From Megalonaias nervosa (lineage: Eukaryota > Mollusca > Bivalvia > Unionida > Unionidae), in NCBI GenBank assembly GCA_016617855.1, contig JAECUM010003733.1, positions 124,001 to 188,000 of the forward strand: a stretch of DNA of 64,000 nucleotides, written 5' to 3'. A program made the translations under genes and the position numbers. The notes under the pieces were generated by a model. It was not told the DNA's origin. It did not search any database and saw only the letters and a list, made by a program, of their open reading frames with translations. The stretch's first letter is position 1. Every line of letters begins with the position of its first letter. Shown here in pieces: positions 1-13,020 of the stretch.

Positions 1-180
1 CTTGGAATTTTTCAGAAAGATCTTGGATGAGTATGATAATGAGGAGATTTACCATTCTAAAAGCCGTAATTCTGGTTTTGCTTAGATCATACTTGGAATA
101 TTATTGAGACAATGGATGATTTGAAGATTGGGCAAGATCTTTGATTTTGCATCCAACTGACTGAACTTATTACCACTCTG
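1..180 (+). repeat. Dispersed repeat family B, partial copy
   Basis: AT-rich non-coding repeat with the recurring phrase 'gatcttggatgag' followed by 'ttttgcat' and 'gaacttattaccactctggaagcc'. The same order of phrases recurs at 1140-1720, 5030-5200, 5560-6030 and 13930-14240. I see no coding capacity and no clear termini. It often lies beside repeat family A, so the two may be parts of one larger composite element. Confidence 0.5.
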
Positions 181-218
181 GAAGCCATCTTTACCACTAC
201 TTGTCATAGACCAGAAGA

Positions 219-402
219 GCTTATGGCAGTGGTTCTTAACCTTTTTAGGCAGCAACCCAGATTAGGTTTGTGATGTTAGCCTTGGAACCCATCAAATACT
301 TAAAAAAAACCAATTGGTTAGGAAATTTAAAATTATGTTTTATCTTGGTAACCCACTAGAAAAAGCATGGCGATCCATGGGTTAAGAACCATTGGTTTAT
401 GG
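219..402. mobile_element. hAT-type MITE (168 bp) with near-perfect 8-bp TSD
   Basis: The element spans 227-394. The left end reads CAGTGGTTCTTAACC and the right end, reverse-complemented, reads CAATGGTTCTTAACC, the classic hAT/Charlie-like terminus. The flanks are GCTTATGG (219-226) and GTTTATGG (395-402), 7 of 8 identical and therefore a target-site duplication. There is no transposase frame inside, so it is non-autonomous. The seven-of-eight TSD and one-mismatch TIR make this a firm structural call. Confidence 0.85.
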
Positions 403-479
403 GATGGCCTGTTGTCTATGTCCATTAGCACAAGTTTGTTGTCACAAATAATCCTAAGCTACTTGGAGGGGTGCCATGA

Positions 480-1135
480 AACTTGTCACACACATTCATC
501 CCAAGGTCTGGTTGGTCAGGTACAAATGTAAATGGTGCTGCCCAGACATCAATTGTAGCAACCTTAGCAGCCATTTTGAAAATCTTGTTAGCACTACTCC
601 TTCAGAATGGATGGTCATATACACAGGGTTTTCACTTAAAGACTTCTTATGATGTATGGATACCATGGCAATCATATTATTGTGGTGTCAAGGTAATCTT
701 CAATAAAAAATTGTGCCAATCTGATATCCAATGTGGTCACTGCAGTGGCCATCTTGAGAATATATTGGGTTTTTCACCAGATTTCTTATGATGTCTTGTT
801 AGTTCCAAATGAAAAAATGTTGCTGATCTGACATCCACTATGGTCACAATGACAGCATTTTGTACTCTTAAGTGGAAAGTCATATCGAAGGGTTTTTACC
901 AGAAGACTGGTTGGTTCTGAATGAAAACGGTGCCAATCTAACCTCAAATATGGCTGCCACAACTAGCACAATAAAAGTCTTGTCACTAATTGTGCTACAT
1001 GGATGGTGCTTTCAGTAGAAGTTTTCTTACGGTGTCTGTTTTGTTCTAAATCAAAAAGGTTCCATTCTTGTGTCCAATATGACTGCCACAGTGGCTAATT
1101 TGAAAATATCATCACTTGGGAATATTAGAGATGGT
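480..1135 (+). repeat. Repeat family A, several tandem degenerate units of ~110-145 bp
   Basis: Units repeat the phrases 'gccattttgaaaatcttgtta', 'cagaatggatggt', 'ttttcac..aagacttcttatgatgt', 'aaatgaaaa..gtgcc' and 'atctgacatccaatatgg'. The 'tccaatatgg' phrase recurs near 730, 830, 940 and 1070. The same family occurs at 6425-6690 on this strand and inverted at 56540-57600 and 59270-59905. The open frame at 483-791 lies inside the repeat and is not supported as a gene. Confidence 0.65.
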
Positions 1136-1139
1136 TTCA

Positions 1140-1720
1140 ACACTCATCAGTTGAAAAAGAAGTCTTATCTTGAATGCCTGAATGACTTGGATCAGGATTG
1201 TAATGTGGGCCACATTCCAAATCAGTAATGGGCCAGATCCCTGTTGATGTTGTAACCTGCTTTGCTGAGCTTGTTACAACTCTGAGGGCCGCCTTTTTGA
1301 TCCGATTTTTATTAAATTCAGTCCTTTGGATCTTGGAAGAGTTTGATATTGAGAGAGATCCATGCATATGAATGAGGTGGTTTTGCATCTGATTTGGCTT
1401 AACTTGTTATCTTTCTGGAGCTCACATTTCTGGTTTGATTTTGATCCAATGTCATATATGAGCCGGTATCAGTAATATTTCATCTGGGTTCCATATTGAG
1501 CTGAATATTGAGCTAATCAAGGGCTGGGTTTGTTACTACTCTTGGGACTATATTTCTGATCCAGATTTGATTAAACTTGAAAAGCAAGATTGTATCATCC
1601 CGATGTCCTTAAACTTTTATTATGAGCAAGATTTACACATATTAATAAGGTGTTCTTATATTTGATTGAATTTCTTGCCACTCAAGATTCTTTATTTCTG
1701 ACCAGATTTTATATTTATTT
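1140..1720 (+). repeat. Dispersed repeat family B, two or more degenerate units
   Basis: Contains 'ggatcttggaagagtttgatattgag', 'agatccatgcatatgaatgaggtggttttgcatctgatttgg' in broken form, 'aacttgttat' and 'tttctggtttgatttt'. These are the same phrases as in 1-180 and 5560-6030. It directly abuts family A. Non-coding. Confidence 0.5.
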
Positions 1721-1746
1721 TAAGCGAGACTTACACATGGTGATAA

Positions 1747-4700
1747 GGTGATCTTGTATAGCCTATCATATGAATAATGTTGTCCTACAAAACAAACCAT
1801 ACCTCTCTTTCTCATTGAATTGAATCAAACTGACATGATGTTTCCATTTCAGGTACATTTGGGTATGTTGGAACAAGCTCATTTGTACGAAAGATATACT
1901 CAACAGTGAAAATCGACTAGATGTGATGTGGAACAGTTGTGGATGACTTGTGAACAGCTTTGTCTCATCATGAAGAGAGTGACTCTGTTCACACAAAATC
2001 TCGTGCTTACTTTTACAGCACAGCAGACTTTATTTTAAATACTTGAATCTTGTGGTGTCTTTGGACAGAAGACAGATGTGATATGCTGGTTTGATTTATT
2101 TCATAATGTTGACGGAATTAATCACAGCAAGATGGCAAATGCGGTATATGACAGTAGTTGTTGCTAAACTTGTATGGTCTCTTCTAATTTATTTTCCAAC
2201 TTGTGATGTTCAAGGAACTTAGAGAATGTTCCCAACTTTAACAGACAGTAGATAAACCATTTGACTTGCTGTCTTAAATGAATGTGTGAAGGGCTCAGTG
2301 CAGTGCACTTGAGTATGGTTCTGGTTCCTGTTGCATATGCAAATCATTTTCTCCTTTAAAATATGTTGCATAGTTGTCAGAAAATTAATGAACTTGGTGT
2401 TTTTGGAAGCTGAGAAGATAAATGTAAGGCATCATGGCTTATTCAAATTAGAGAGGCACATATGACTTGTTTAGCCTAGAAGCTGCTATTTTTATTATAT
2501 TATGCATACATCATGTGTCAGTTCCATCCCATTAATTATTTTATTGACCATATTTTGGTGTGTGTAATGTGCTCAGGTGTGCAGCATCCCCACCCCCCAA
2601 TTTTCAACCCACTGCAAGGTGAAAAATGTGGTTCTGACATAACATGGATGTGATATTCATGTGAAAATCGTGATAATTGTGCTGTTTTGTAGGAAACAAC
2701 ATTCTGCCATTTTTGATAGTGCGCCGAGCATGATACATTACACAACATTTGATTGGTTTACAATAAAACAGTTCTTGACTGTTTCTTTGTTCTTTTCTGT
2801 CCATGCTTAATCCTTGTATGTGGCTATGATGGTGAGCTTGTGCGTGTCTGGGTTTACAGGTTTTTGAGGCGGATCATGTCGATGTTTTTTCTGACTATAA
2901 TCAGTTCGATATGAAGACTGAAGATGAGATGCTATGTGACATTTAAGGTCCAATATTTATGCTTAATTGGACTAGTATGACAACTATTAAATATAACTCA
3001 AGTGTTTACCTACACGATGTACAGATTACCTTTAAAAACACCATACTGAGTAAAGCACTGATCTCTGTATAGTCTCAAAGAAGTATCGCATACTGTGATT
3101 TTAGATTAGAAATAGCACAAAAAGCTAAGTTTATTTTCCAAAGAAAAGTGAATAAATTACAAATTTGATAACAATAATTTATTCTTTTTCGATACATATC
3201 AATGTTACCATAATGCAGTATTCTGCATTATGGAAGTGTACATAACAGTAGATGAACAAGTTACCATTCTCTTGTGTATATTTCCAGCTAAGACACAGAA
3301 CAAAAAATATACAACGATACAAAATGAAATGAGCTTGTCAGCATAAACAAAGACAGGACTTGAGATCTGTAAGCATTAGTTATGTCTTAAATAAGGCCAC
3401 TAATAGTGTAATTAAAAGGCAATGAGTTCAGTATTTCACTTGGAAATAGATGTTTTAAGGCAGCTTTAATGCTGTGATCTTTTTGTCAGATCAATCGAGG
3501 AAAGAAACATTTTTTTAATACCATGAAATGTGCATCCTCTCCTGAAAAGAGGAATAAATATGTATAAAAAGTGCACATTATACAAGCCAAAATATGGAAT
3601 CTTTCTATTTGATATGAGGTAGATAATTCAGTAGCTGGCATAGTTGTTCGGCTCCTGGTTCAGGGTCCTGTCCGCAGAGCCAGCATATTCAAAGCTATGT
3701 AGACCTATATTTGTTGGTTCAAGTTTTTTGGGGGTTCTCAAGTTTTTCTGCTCTTGTTGATTATAATTATAGCTGTGGAGGAAAAGTATATACAAGTTTT
3801 CAAAATTTGTCAATTAAGATCAAGATAATTAAAATTTAGATTTAAAATTTATCAACCTTCATTATTTTGTCGTCATTCCTCCCATCTTTTCTCCCTTGAC
3901 AGCGATATTACTGGGAATAAAATCATGGCTTTAGTTGTAGAAGATTATTTTTTAATTTACCTGGCCATAAGGCCAAGTGAGCTTAATGGTGTAGCCTTGG
4001 TGTGTTGTCCATTCACAATTGCTAGTTGCATTTCAAAAACTGATAAGCAGAATTTGACAGAATATTTCAGAAAGAATACTTTCACATTTATCCAATAGAT
4101 GATCATGGATAAAATTACTATTGGTGAAAATAGGAAAAGCTTTAAACGACTTATTTTCTATCACTGCTCAGCAGAATTGAACTAATTTTGACAGCATTTT
4201 AGCAAGAAGCTCTTTAAAACCTTAACTACTTGTCAAGAAATGCTCAAAAGAATTTGACCGTAGCATACTGTCATAGTGGACTTTAACGTTTTTACCAATG
4301 ATCTGATCCATCATCAGATATGGCTGCCATTAATAAATAGAAAAAGACCAGGTGCCAACACAGTTCACATTTTCATACTTGTATCAATTTACTTTCACAA
4401 GCTTAAAGGTCAATTACCCATGTGAGTTGTATCAGACCTACATGGGCCTCTTGTTTTTTTGGTCACATGTACTGTATTACATTTAGAGATATTTCATGCT
4501 TATGAGTTACACCAATATTTTGGTTATGTTTTAAGGTTTTATTAAGAGATTTTGCATTTTTCTCAATTACAGATGCAAGTTATCGTTGTCATCAGATCCC
4601 CCTTCCAGTTTTCAGATTTCATTTGATTCACTCTAACCTAATGCCTGTCTACATTACAGACCAGGACCAAACTGTGAGTGATTTAAACTTGGGGTGAAGA

Positions 4701-5000
4701 AGAAGCTTTTCAATTTATTGTGGGGATCAAAAGCTCAAAGGTCAGTGTCACTGACTGAAAGAAGAAAAGTTGTTTCTGCACCAAAATTTCAGTTGTCTAG
4801 ATTGATTATTAAACATTTGACAGGCATATAATGTTCTGTTCAGGGTATTATTTTCTTCATTTCAGTTTGTTAGGCAGAGGACATATTTATGGAAATCTTT
4901 CAGTAATAGCTACCCATTGAAAAAGTTCAAATTGGCATTTGTACACAGATGACCTCCAAAATGTTCTTTCAGAATTAATTTTTGGTAAATATCTTGACAA
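1747..5000. other. Non-coding stretch, nothing recognised
   Basis: AT-rich sequence with no convincing ORF, exon, RNA gene or repeat with termini. Short open frames here (for example 1766-1996, 2536-2748, 3628-3813, all minus) lack domain signatures and splice context. Confidence 0.5.
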
Positions 5001-5029
5001 GGCCATGGCCATTCATCTGTTGTGAGTCG

Positions 5030-6030
5030 GACATTGCATGTTTGTCAGCAATTGTTTGTTTCTACTGAGGAGTTCATATTTCTAATCCGATTTCAATCAA
5101 ACTTGAAATATGGGTTTATATCATCCAAATATCAGGCAAGCTTGATGATATTTGGATTGTTGTAACTTGAATTTAGGTTTCAGACTGGGGTCATGTTTTT
5201 TATTCTATGTCTCCAGTTACTAATTGCAAGGAGAATGATCACCTTGGACTGGGAATGAGTGCCAGGAAATGATACATCAATGTAATACTACCAGATTGGT
5301 ATTACATAATTAAACTTGGTTTTACCCACCCCAGCCCCTCACCCCCCAAAAAGACAGTACTACATTATAAAAAGAAAACGCAAATTTCTGGATTTTATTG
5401 ACTCATTATAATACCTCTACTTTGATATTATCGGAGATAAAAGTTTGTCTGTTAATCTTCTACTTCTTTTATGCTTGTCACAGTAGGTAGGTAGGTAGGT
5501 GGTTTTACAGAATGTCAGCACAAATCTGGCTATATAATCAAACTTGGTAAATAGGCTAATATTGTCAAGATCTTGGATGATTTATATTATATATGAAACC
5601 TATACATATTTATGAGGTAGTCCAGCATTTGATAGATTTTTTTTTTTACCACATTAGAGACCCACATTAGAGACCCTTTTTTTTTTTTTTTTATAGGAGA
5701 TTGCTTAAACTTGGTAAATGTCATCAAAACCTTGTTTGACTATGTGGAATTTATCAATGTTAACAGTGTGACCATGTGTCTGTTTTTCAGAGTTTTTCAA
5801 CAATCTTGCAGATATTTCTGATCAGATTTTGATCAGACTTGCAAAATAGTCTTGTAATAAGATGTTGGGTTAGTTTGATTACTAATTTAGAGACAAAATT
5901 CTGATCAAATTTTGCTCCACATTAAGCTTATTATCATGGTCATAGACCAGTTCTAAAACAAGTTAGATCAGCATATAATAATGAGATCTATTGCATCAGA
6001 TTAGCTGAGCTTGTTAACTCAATATAGTTT
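5030..6030 (+). repeat. Repeat family B copies with poly-A/T tracts
   Basis: The family B phrases recur: 'gaggagttcatatttctaatccgatttcaatcaaacttg' in part at about 5065-5105, 'aagatcttggatga' near 5570, 'tgatcagattttgatcagacttgc' near 5820 and 'gctgagcttgttaact' near 6003. Short poly-T tracts interrupt the copies, and a (GGTA)n microsatellite lies at about 5484-5502. Confidence 0.45.
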
Positions 6031-6424
6031 GGTAAATGCTTTTTTTTAAACAATGTTTTCCTAAATACTACATAAGCCCATCTAGTGAAATGGTTAACTG
6101 TTACATTATGCATACAGGTGAGCAGTATCAGGCTTATTTTGGGCCTCTTTATTTATATGGTTACATCTATAGTGAGCATATCGTACGTTATAAACCATTA
6201 GTCACAAGGCATTTTAAATTTATATTTGGTATATTTAGCTTTTAATAAAACAATATAATTTAAAAAAAGAAAGAAATCTAGCCCTGTATGATTCTTTCCT
6301 GGACCACATCCAAATTTGAATCACTACAATTACTCCAAATATACAGTCCTCAGTCCTCCAAGTTTCTGAATGCCAACCCCTGACATTTTCTGCTCATAAA
6401 AAATATTCTTTATGTACTTTTGTA

Positions 6425-6690
6425 TTTTCAGCAAATGACCTTAAGACTTCTAGTATGGCCACTATGGTAGCCATTTTGAAAATCTTGTGATTGCCATTTC
6501 TTCTGAATGGATAGTTGTAACAACATAGGTTTTCACCCAAAGACTTCTTGTGATTTATAAGTAGTTTAATCTAAATCAAAATAGAGCAGATCATTTTCCC
6601 AATATGGCCACCATCGAAGCCATCCTGAAAATCATGTTATTGATCCTCCAGAATAGATGGTTGTGTAGATCTGGGTTTTTGCTACAGTAT
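6425..6690 (+). repeat. Repeat family A, two units
   Basis: Two consecutive units: 'tatggccactatggtagccattttgaaaatcttgtgattgcc' in part near 6460-6500, then 'aatatggccaccatcgaagcc' near 6600. The intervening text 'ttctgaatggatagttg..ttttcaccc' keeps the family order. No coding potential. Confidence 0.6.
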
Positions 6691-6699
6691 TGAATGTAC

Positions 6700-8790
6700 T
6701 TTTCATACCCTTTTACTTTTCTTCAGTGGTTAAACATTAAAAATCAAAATTATTGTTTAGGTCTATAATTTTTGCGCAAATGAAAAGGTAGAATCGAAAA
6801 ATTGAAGTGTTTTTGAGAATTTAAGTATGCATATGAATATTGTACAAAATTGGCAGAACCAAAGATGTTGTATACTACAATTCATTTCCGTACTTATTTA
6901 TTGCCTGATATTTTCATGGATGTTTATTCTAAGAATTTCTCCAAGAAATTACTGTATAACAAAGAGGTATTTGCCATTTTTAATAGAATGTATATTTAAC
7001 TAAAATTATTGCAAGAACTTAGTATTTTTTTAAATAGAAATCATCTGCTGTCACTCTTTCCAATATTATATTTAAATAATGATCCTTCACAGAGAGCTGA
7101 ACTTGGGTGAAAAGTAGACAAATATTTACAGCAATGCATGTATTCCATAAGCAGCTCCTAATGAAAATCATGATGAAATTGTCCATTAACATTAGCAGTT
7201 CCATGTTCTTTTTTTTTCTTCCCGCAGCATGATGACCTTGTAGTTATGAGCTATTTGTTATTTAAATTTAAGTCCCTTGTAAGTGCTCAGGAAACCAATC
7301 AAGACTTAATGTAGTAATGAAGTATCTGGTATGTTCTGTTTAACTGGTGAGTAGATTATCGCTACCCTGTATCGTAACCAGTTAACAAGGTCAAAGAACG
7401 ACTGTATGATCCATTGGCCAGAAGAGTTAACCCTGTTCAGGCAGCCCCCCAGTATTTTATACAAACCTCTCCTGGCTTAGCTTCATATGTGGGCCCCTGC
7501 CCCATCCCAGCACATAGAATTGATTGGAGGTTTAGGGATCTTCTATTTTTTTTATCAAAGTAAATGGTTTTATGTCTGTAAAACCCAGTCCTTTCTTTAT
7601 GTTTAGGCATTTTCCCTTTAAAACAAAACAAAAAAAAGACTTTTTTCTGTTTTGGGGGTGGGGTGAATCAATCACATTTAGGTTTCTTGGCTCATACTCC
7701 CTTCCCAGCATGTATAAGAGTCTTTTGGGCAGGTTTCTTTGCCTTTCTTCCCATATTGACCCTGATGATTTTAAGAGCTGACATTGAAATCATTAACGTT
7801 TATTTTACCCAGCTGATTGAATTCTTTTGCCTGAATAAGCTCAACATTTCTATGGCTGATGCCACTCCCATAGCAAGAAATGATTGGAAAGAATCCCTGT
7901 AATTGGATTGGCTTGCATTAAAGAATGGTTTTAATCCCTTTCTGGCAATCAGTTAAAGATGTATAAGGTTGAGTTATGAAATTTAGCCTAAAATTATATC
8001 AATCTCACAGAAATCATTACAGCTGCTTTTAGAGTTTGGGATTGGAGAGTTTTCTTCTGATTTCTGCACCATTTAGAAAATGGGATGAGAAGAGGAGCCA
8101 GATTAACATGCTGACCCTCTATATTGTGTTTTCTTAAAGCTGTATGAAATCACATCGATTATTGGTAGCATCTAGGGTGATGCATCTTTGCCAGCTGCCA
8201 GTGAAGGGCAAGTTTCACTGGTGTTCATGATGCTTGCTGAAGTTGAACCACTTATAAGCTGTTGTATTTGTTAAATGAAGCATAAGCTAATCTTATGGAG
8301 ATTGTATGACTTTTCAATGGTGCACGCTTAAATTGGCAAGCCAGTATAATAGGTTGGCACTAGTTCATTCTGTCTCCCAATTAGATTAGTCGTGGAGTGT
8401 GTAGCAGAGAGCATACAAATCATGGTTTTTGGGCATGGTCACCTTGAGAGAAAAAGTTGATATTCAGTACAGCCAGTGAGATGGAGGATGCTACCTGGCT
8501 GGCTGTTTTCCACTTATATCCCCCTTCTCTTGTTATTATTATTATTATTGTTATTAAGATTTTCTTATCCATCATACTTTAAAACCTTTTCACGAAATGA
8601 TTTTTTATTATGTATATATATATATATATGGCCATTATTACGTTATGTGAATGCTAGAATGTGTTCATGGAACTGCATCAAGGGCACATGCACACAGATT
8701 ATTCTATACTAGTTGGCAAGTTTATCTGACTTGTGCCAAGTATTAACTTTGAGGTGAAATTATCTAATGGTGGTTGTTTTTCTAACAGCA
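6700..8790. other. Non-coding stretch, simple repeats only
   Basis: I see no supported gene. The stretch holds short microsatellites: (TTA)n at about 8530-8555 and (TA)n at about 8615-8630. The local ORFs at 7572-7902 and 8476-8712 have no recognisable domain. Confidence 0.5.
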
Positions 8791-8799
8791 TTTTCAAAT

Positions 8800-8942
8800 G
8801 GTTCTGCAGTTCACAGGAAATGGGAGTTAAGTGCTTTGCCAAGGACACGCCATGGTGACCAACCCAAGTGGTCTGGGCAGGTGGTCAGCCCACAATCCTT
8901 AGATTAGGAGTATACACTTTACTAACTGAGCTACTGTGACTC
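8800..8942 (-). repeat. tRNA-derived SINE, minus strand
   Basis: Reading the minus strand, the head is tRNA-like: 'GGAGTCACAGTAGCTCAGTTAG' in overlapping parts, that is a tRNA 5' end with an A-box-like GTAGCTCAGTTAGTAAAG. It is followed by a degenerate B-box region and 'GTGTCCTTGGCAAAGCACTTAAC', a body motif common in invertebrate SINEs. No cloverleaf can be completed, so it is not a tRNA gene. The family assignment is by recall, the tRNA-like head is seen. Confidence 0.65.
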
Positions 8943-11225
8943 CCATATTAGTCGTTGTAAATGTTAATTTACATGAAAACTATAGTCCCAAGTTTTAGAG
9001 TAGTTCTTTGCCGTAAAAGCAGTCCTGTTCCAATCGAATGACTGGTGTTGAAAGAGTGTAATTATGTCTCCACAACATCAATGGAGGGAGTATATGGTAT
9101 TCAATTGCTGGCTGTCACATACAGTCACATCCATTGTGACTGCATGGATTGAACTCAGATTTGGTTACAGCTTTACAGTAAGAAGCCCATTGTTAAGTTC
9201 AAATCTTACCATTTTCAGAAAGCATTTAACAGGGTTATGATCCCATCTTGGCTTAGAACATTGCCCATTAAGTGCATCATATTGGTACTGGCATCTTTGT
9301 TGTGTTGACATAATCCACTGTTGACAATAGATTACATAAATTTATCTTTGAAGTTGTATCATTGCTATTAGTATGAACAGAAATGAATTAAATGTTTGCA
9401 CATAGTTATGCACTGGTAAACATATCCATGGGTATTTTATATATGTACTTATTAACATTTTTTTCAATAAAGGCACAACAAAAGTTTGGTAATTTTTTTA
9501 GGTTTTATGTATATTCTTGAGCTAGGAAGGAATTGTGATACTGCATTGTGTTAATAAGATTGTAAATTAGTAAATATTTATTTTGTGTTAAATGGTAGGT
9601 AAAGGTCATTATCACTGTGATTAAAAGATGAAATTTATATGGAAGTTAGGTTGGACTCTCCCCCAAGTCAGGCATGCACTTCTGGTGCCAGCATGTGGAA
9701 CTGTTAAAACTGGCTATTTTTCAGGTGTGTACTACAATGTCGTCAGCATTATCAATGGCATGTGCTGTACCGGTACTTCAGCAGTTACCATCAGTAAGGA
9801 ATGCAAGGAAATTCCAGAGAATCCTGTTAAGAATTTAATGATATTAACAGGATGTTTTCATTGTCATGACAGAATTGTTAAAAAAATATTATGCTTTTGC
9901 AAAACGGTTTAATTTGTCATAAATTGATTTTTGATTATTACATATATCCTTTAATCGTATGTATGCCAAAGCAGCGGCCAAATGGGATGTTGTGAAAGAT
10001 GATCAACTAAATCCAACTTTGGAAACATTTCGGATTTTAAAAAATGTAGTGTTTTTAGTGATTTATTAGCATATATTGATGCGTTAAGAACATGTATTCT
10101 TTTGTAAGACTGAAAATAATCGTATCATTTGCAGGAGAGTACATGTAGTTATTTTTTAATTTTACATAACTTCTTATGCCCACTAGATATTTTTCTCATT
10201 TTTTTTGTAAGTGTGTTCTATGTTTACTGGCCATCTCTGATGAATATCTTCCCAGGGTGTTGGTACTCCTCTCAAGTTTCCCTGCCTATTACATCAATAA
10301 TGTACCTCTAATATTTTGTATGATTAAGCGTCAGCACTTTTTATTTTTACCAACAAACTCTTGGATGTCAGCATATTCTCTTTCACTGGGTGTCAGCTAT
10401 AGTGTAAGCTTAATCACCCCCCTTCAGTACGTTTTTAGATTGCAACTTGTAGAAATATTAACAAAATACTTGCAAATTCATCTACTATTAGGTACTATTT
10501 AATGGGGGGGGGGCTGCAATTTTCTTTTGAGCTGAGATATTTCTTTTCCTTTATGTGAAGAAAAAATGTGTATGCTTTTCGAATAATGGATATAGTATAT
10601 TATTTTGCTATAAGTCAGAGCTAGATATTTTTTCCAGCAATTGACAGATGTTTTTTTTTTTTTTTAAAAGCATCAAGACTTTGTCCCAGAACATCAAATT
10701 GCTGGTCCATAATAAATTTGCAGTATACCATGGTAGTATCACTGTATGTTTAGAAATACCACAGTACAAAATTGTCCGTGTTACCAATCTCTACTGTTTG
10801 TTACTATTATTATATAATGTTATAATGGTAGGTTAACTATTGGGCATAGTTGTTTTGCTAGTATTTGTATGCTCCCTAAATAAACCACCATAAATTACTC
10901 AGGTTCTTGGCCATCTTCATCTATCTAACATTGTGGATGGCTTGTGCTTAGCAAGGAGGAACCCAGTCAATTTCAAGTTCACGGTCATTGAGTGAAAGTT
11001 CCAGAAACAGTATCCACATGGTGAAATTGGTTCTACATTACTTTCCTGAACCAAGCTTTGTGGATGGCTTGCACTTGGGACAGAGAAGAAACCTGTCAGT
11101 TTTTAAAGGTTAACTCAGAAAGAAGAAAAATGTTTTTTGCACAGATATTTCAGCTACTGACATTTTCCTACTCCAAAGTTTGTGAATGACTTGCATGTTG
11201 GATAAGAAAGAAGTATTTTAGTTCT
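8943..11225. other. Non-coding stretch, nothing recognised
   Basis: Frames at 9628-9912, 10129-10502 and 10648-10836 lack domain signatures. The stretch has a poly-G tract near 10504 and a poly-T tract near 10650. No exon with matching splice sites was found. Confidence 0.5.
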
Positions 11226-11227
11226 GA

Positions 11228-11478
11228 GGTGGTGGTGGTGGTGTTGTTGTTGTTGTTGTTGTGGGGCTTAACGCCATTTTTCAGCACACGATAGGCTATA
11301 CATGGCGGCCAGTATTAATGGTGGAGGAAGAAACTGGGAAATCTTTGGAAAGAACCACCGACCCACGAGAAGCTACTGGCAAGCTTTCTCACATATCCAC
11401 ATTCGCCGAATCCTAGACTCGAACCCACACAGAAAGAGGTGAGATGACAGTGATCCGTAACGGAGGGCACTTTAGGTG
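11228..11478 (-). repeat. tRNA-derived SINE family S1, copy 1, with (GTT)n tail
   Basis: On the minus strand the copy runs: 'ATCTCACCTCTTTCTGTGTGG' (head, with GGGTTCGAGTC as B-box), then 'TATGTGAGAAAGCTTGCCAG', 'CATGTATAGCCTATCG' and 'GCTGAAAAATGGCGTTAAGCCC', ending in an (AAC)n tail that appears here as (GTT)n at 11235-11265. The same order is found at 47145-47370 (-), 48545-48790 (+) and 50760-51045 (+). The B-box and simple-repeat tail make this a SINE. Confidence 0.7.
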
Positions 11479-11479
11479 A

Positions 11480-12825
11480 AAAAAAAGTAAAAGGTGTTTT
11501 GTGCATAACAACTTTAGTTCTAGATAACATATCTTAACCAGTGTTTGTTGAGGATTTATACTTAAGGTATGAAAGAGGCTTGTTGATTTGGAGGTCAGAA
11601 GGTAAAATGTCCATGTTAACTGGGACTCGAAGAGAAATTGGTTTGCAGACAAACTTTTGTTCTAGAGTAAGGTCCTTGACCAAACATTGTGGATAGCCTG
11701 CATCAAGTGCAGTAAAGACACCTCAAGATTCTTGGTTTGAATGTCAGAGATCACAGTCATGCCAAGTCTGAAAAGAAAATCATTGTTTTATGTGCATTCA
11801 TTGTAGACCAATGTCGAGGTTGTCGAGACCGATTGGTCAATAATCTCCAGTCAGCCACACCCTACTAGTGCTTGCTTAGAGGACTGTTCAACATAGTGCA
11901 TGCTTATAAGGCACTATTCCTGTTACTCTTGGGTTTTTTAGCATATAATTTAAATCAAGTTAAATATTCACTTGCTACCATCATCCATCTGGTTTAATCT
12001 GGTAGATTCAAATATCATTTGTCATATATAGAACAACAAATGTCATAGTAGCATTATATTGATTTGTCAGGCAGACCCACATCTTTTAATATATTTTTTT
12101 TGAGAATTTGATTGATTGATTTATCTATATTTTATGTAGGACTAGATTTAATATGCTGTCTGAAGTATATAAAGAAAATAATTGCCTCTGAGAAATTAAG
12201 CTTTCAGATTTCTTGGATTCATTAGAGCATGTTGTTTGTGGTCTCTTTATGTACTTGAGTACCCACTCATCCTGTCATCAATAAATAATGCTGAAACATT
12301 TACAGATAAATCCAAGAAAGTTTTACATACATTATATTTTTTTTGTTTTCATTAATGGATTTGAATATAATGTACAACTTGTTTTTGTTTTGTTGTTGTT
12401 GTTAACATTCCTTTTTTTTTTTAAAGGACCTGTTTGTGGAAAAATCAGTACAAATGTTTGGAAGGTTGAGTTTGAGTGTTGGTGCTGTTTAAAAAACTGT
12501 AAATACAACATGTATATATGTAAAAAAAAAAGGTGAAGAAATGGGACTATATTGATAGGATGTATGATTTATCTGTATATATTTGACAGGGTGTGTAGTT
12601 GAGGGAAGATGGGGACAGATAAAGTATTCTGTATAAAATATGCCTTGGGTGTATGTTACCTGCTGTAGGCTTTGAATTAAACTTCATAACTTCAATATAA
12701 GTGTTGTGCAGTCTTTATTTCAAACATGGCGAAAGTCATATTATTGATGCAAGAGAAACTTTATAAACATTTTCATTTTGTGATGACTTTGGCTAAAGAT
12801 ACTAAATATATTTGGATTGTATATA
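11480..12825. other. Non-coding stretch, nothing recognised
   Basis: AT-rich, no supported gene. The ORFs at 11413-11652 and 12288-12536 carry no domain signature. Confidence 0.45.
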
Positions 12826-13020
12826 CTGTATATACTCTTCTTACAAGTCGGATCCAACGGCAAACTGCAAACCACTTCTGCAATTGCATAATATGCATTT
12901 TGATCTGGATCTATGCAGGTTGTTGTTTCTGATCAGTAGAACAGAATTGCTGGCGCATTATTCACTGGCAGATCAGGGTCTGTGTTTACAGTTGGACTGG
13001 ACTTGCGAGGCACAGACAAG
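12826..13020 (+). mobile_element. Short inverted-repeat element, family M, copy 1
   Basis: Starts near 'actgtatatactcttcttacaag'. The left arm 'CTTACAAGTCggaTCCAACggcAAACTGCAAA' is mirrored by the right arm, which reverse-complemented reads 'CTCGCAAGTCcagTCCAACTGTAAAC'. The interior phrase 'TGATCAGTAGAACA' and 'AGATCAGGGTCTGTGTTTACAG' recur in the copy at 47420-47640, which lies in the opposite orientation. The size of ~190 bp and lack of coding frame suggest a MITE or fold-back element. The TSD was not resolved. Confidence 0.45.

Noticed and set aside
483..791. 102-codon ORF in the left flank
   Set aside because: Lies wholly inside repeat family A and follows its repeat units.
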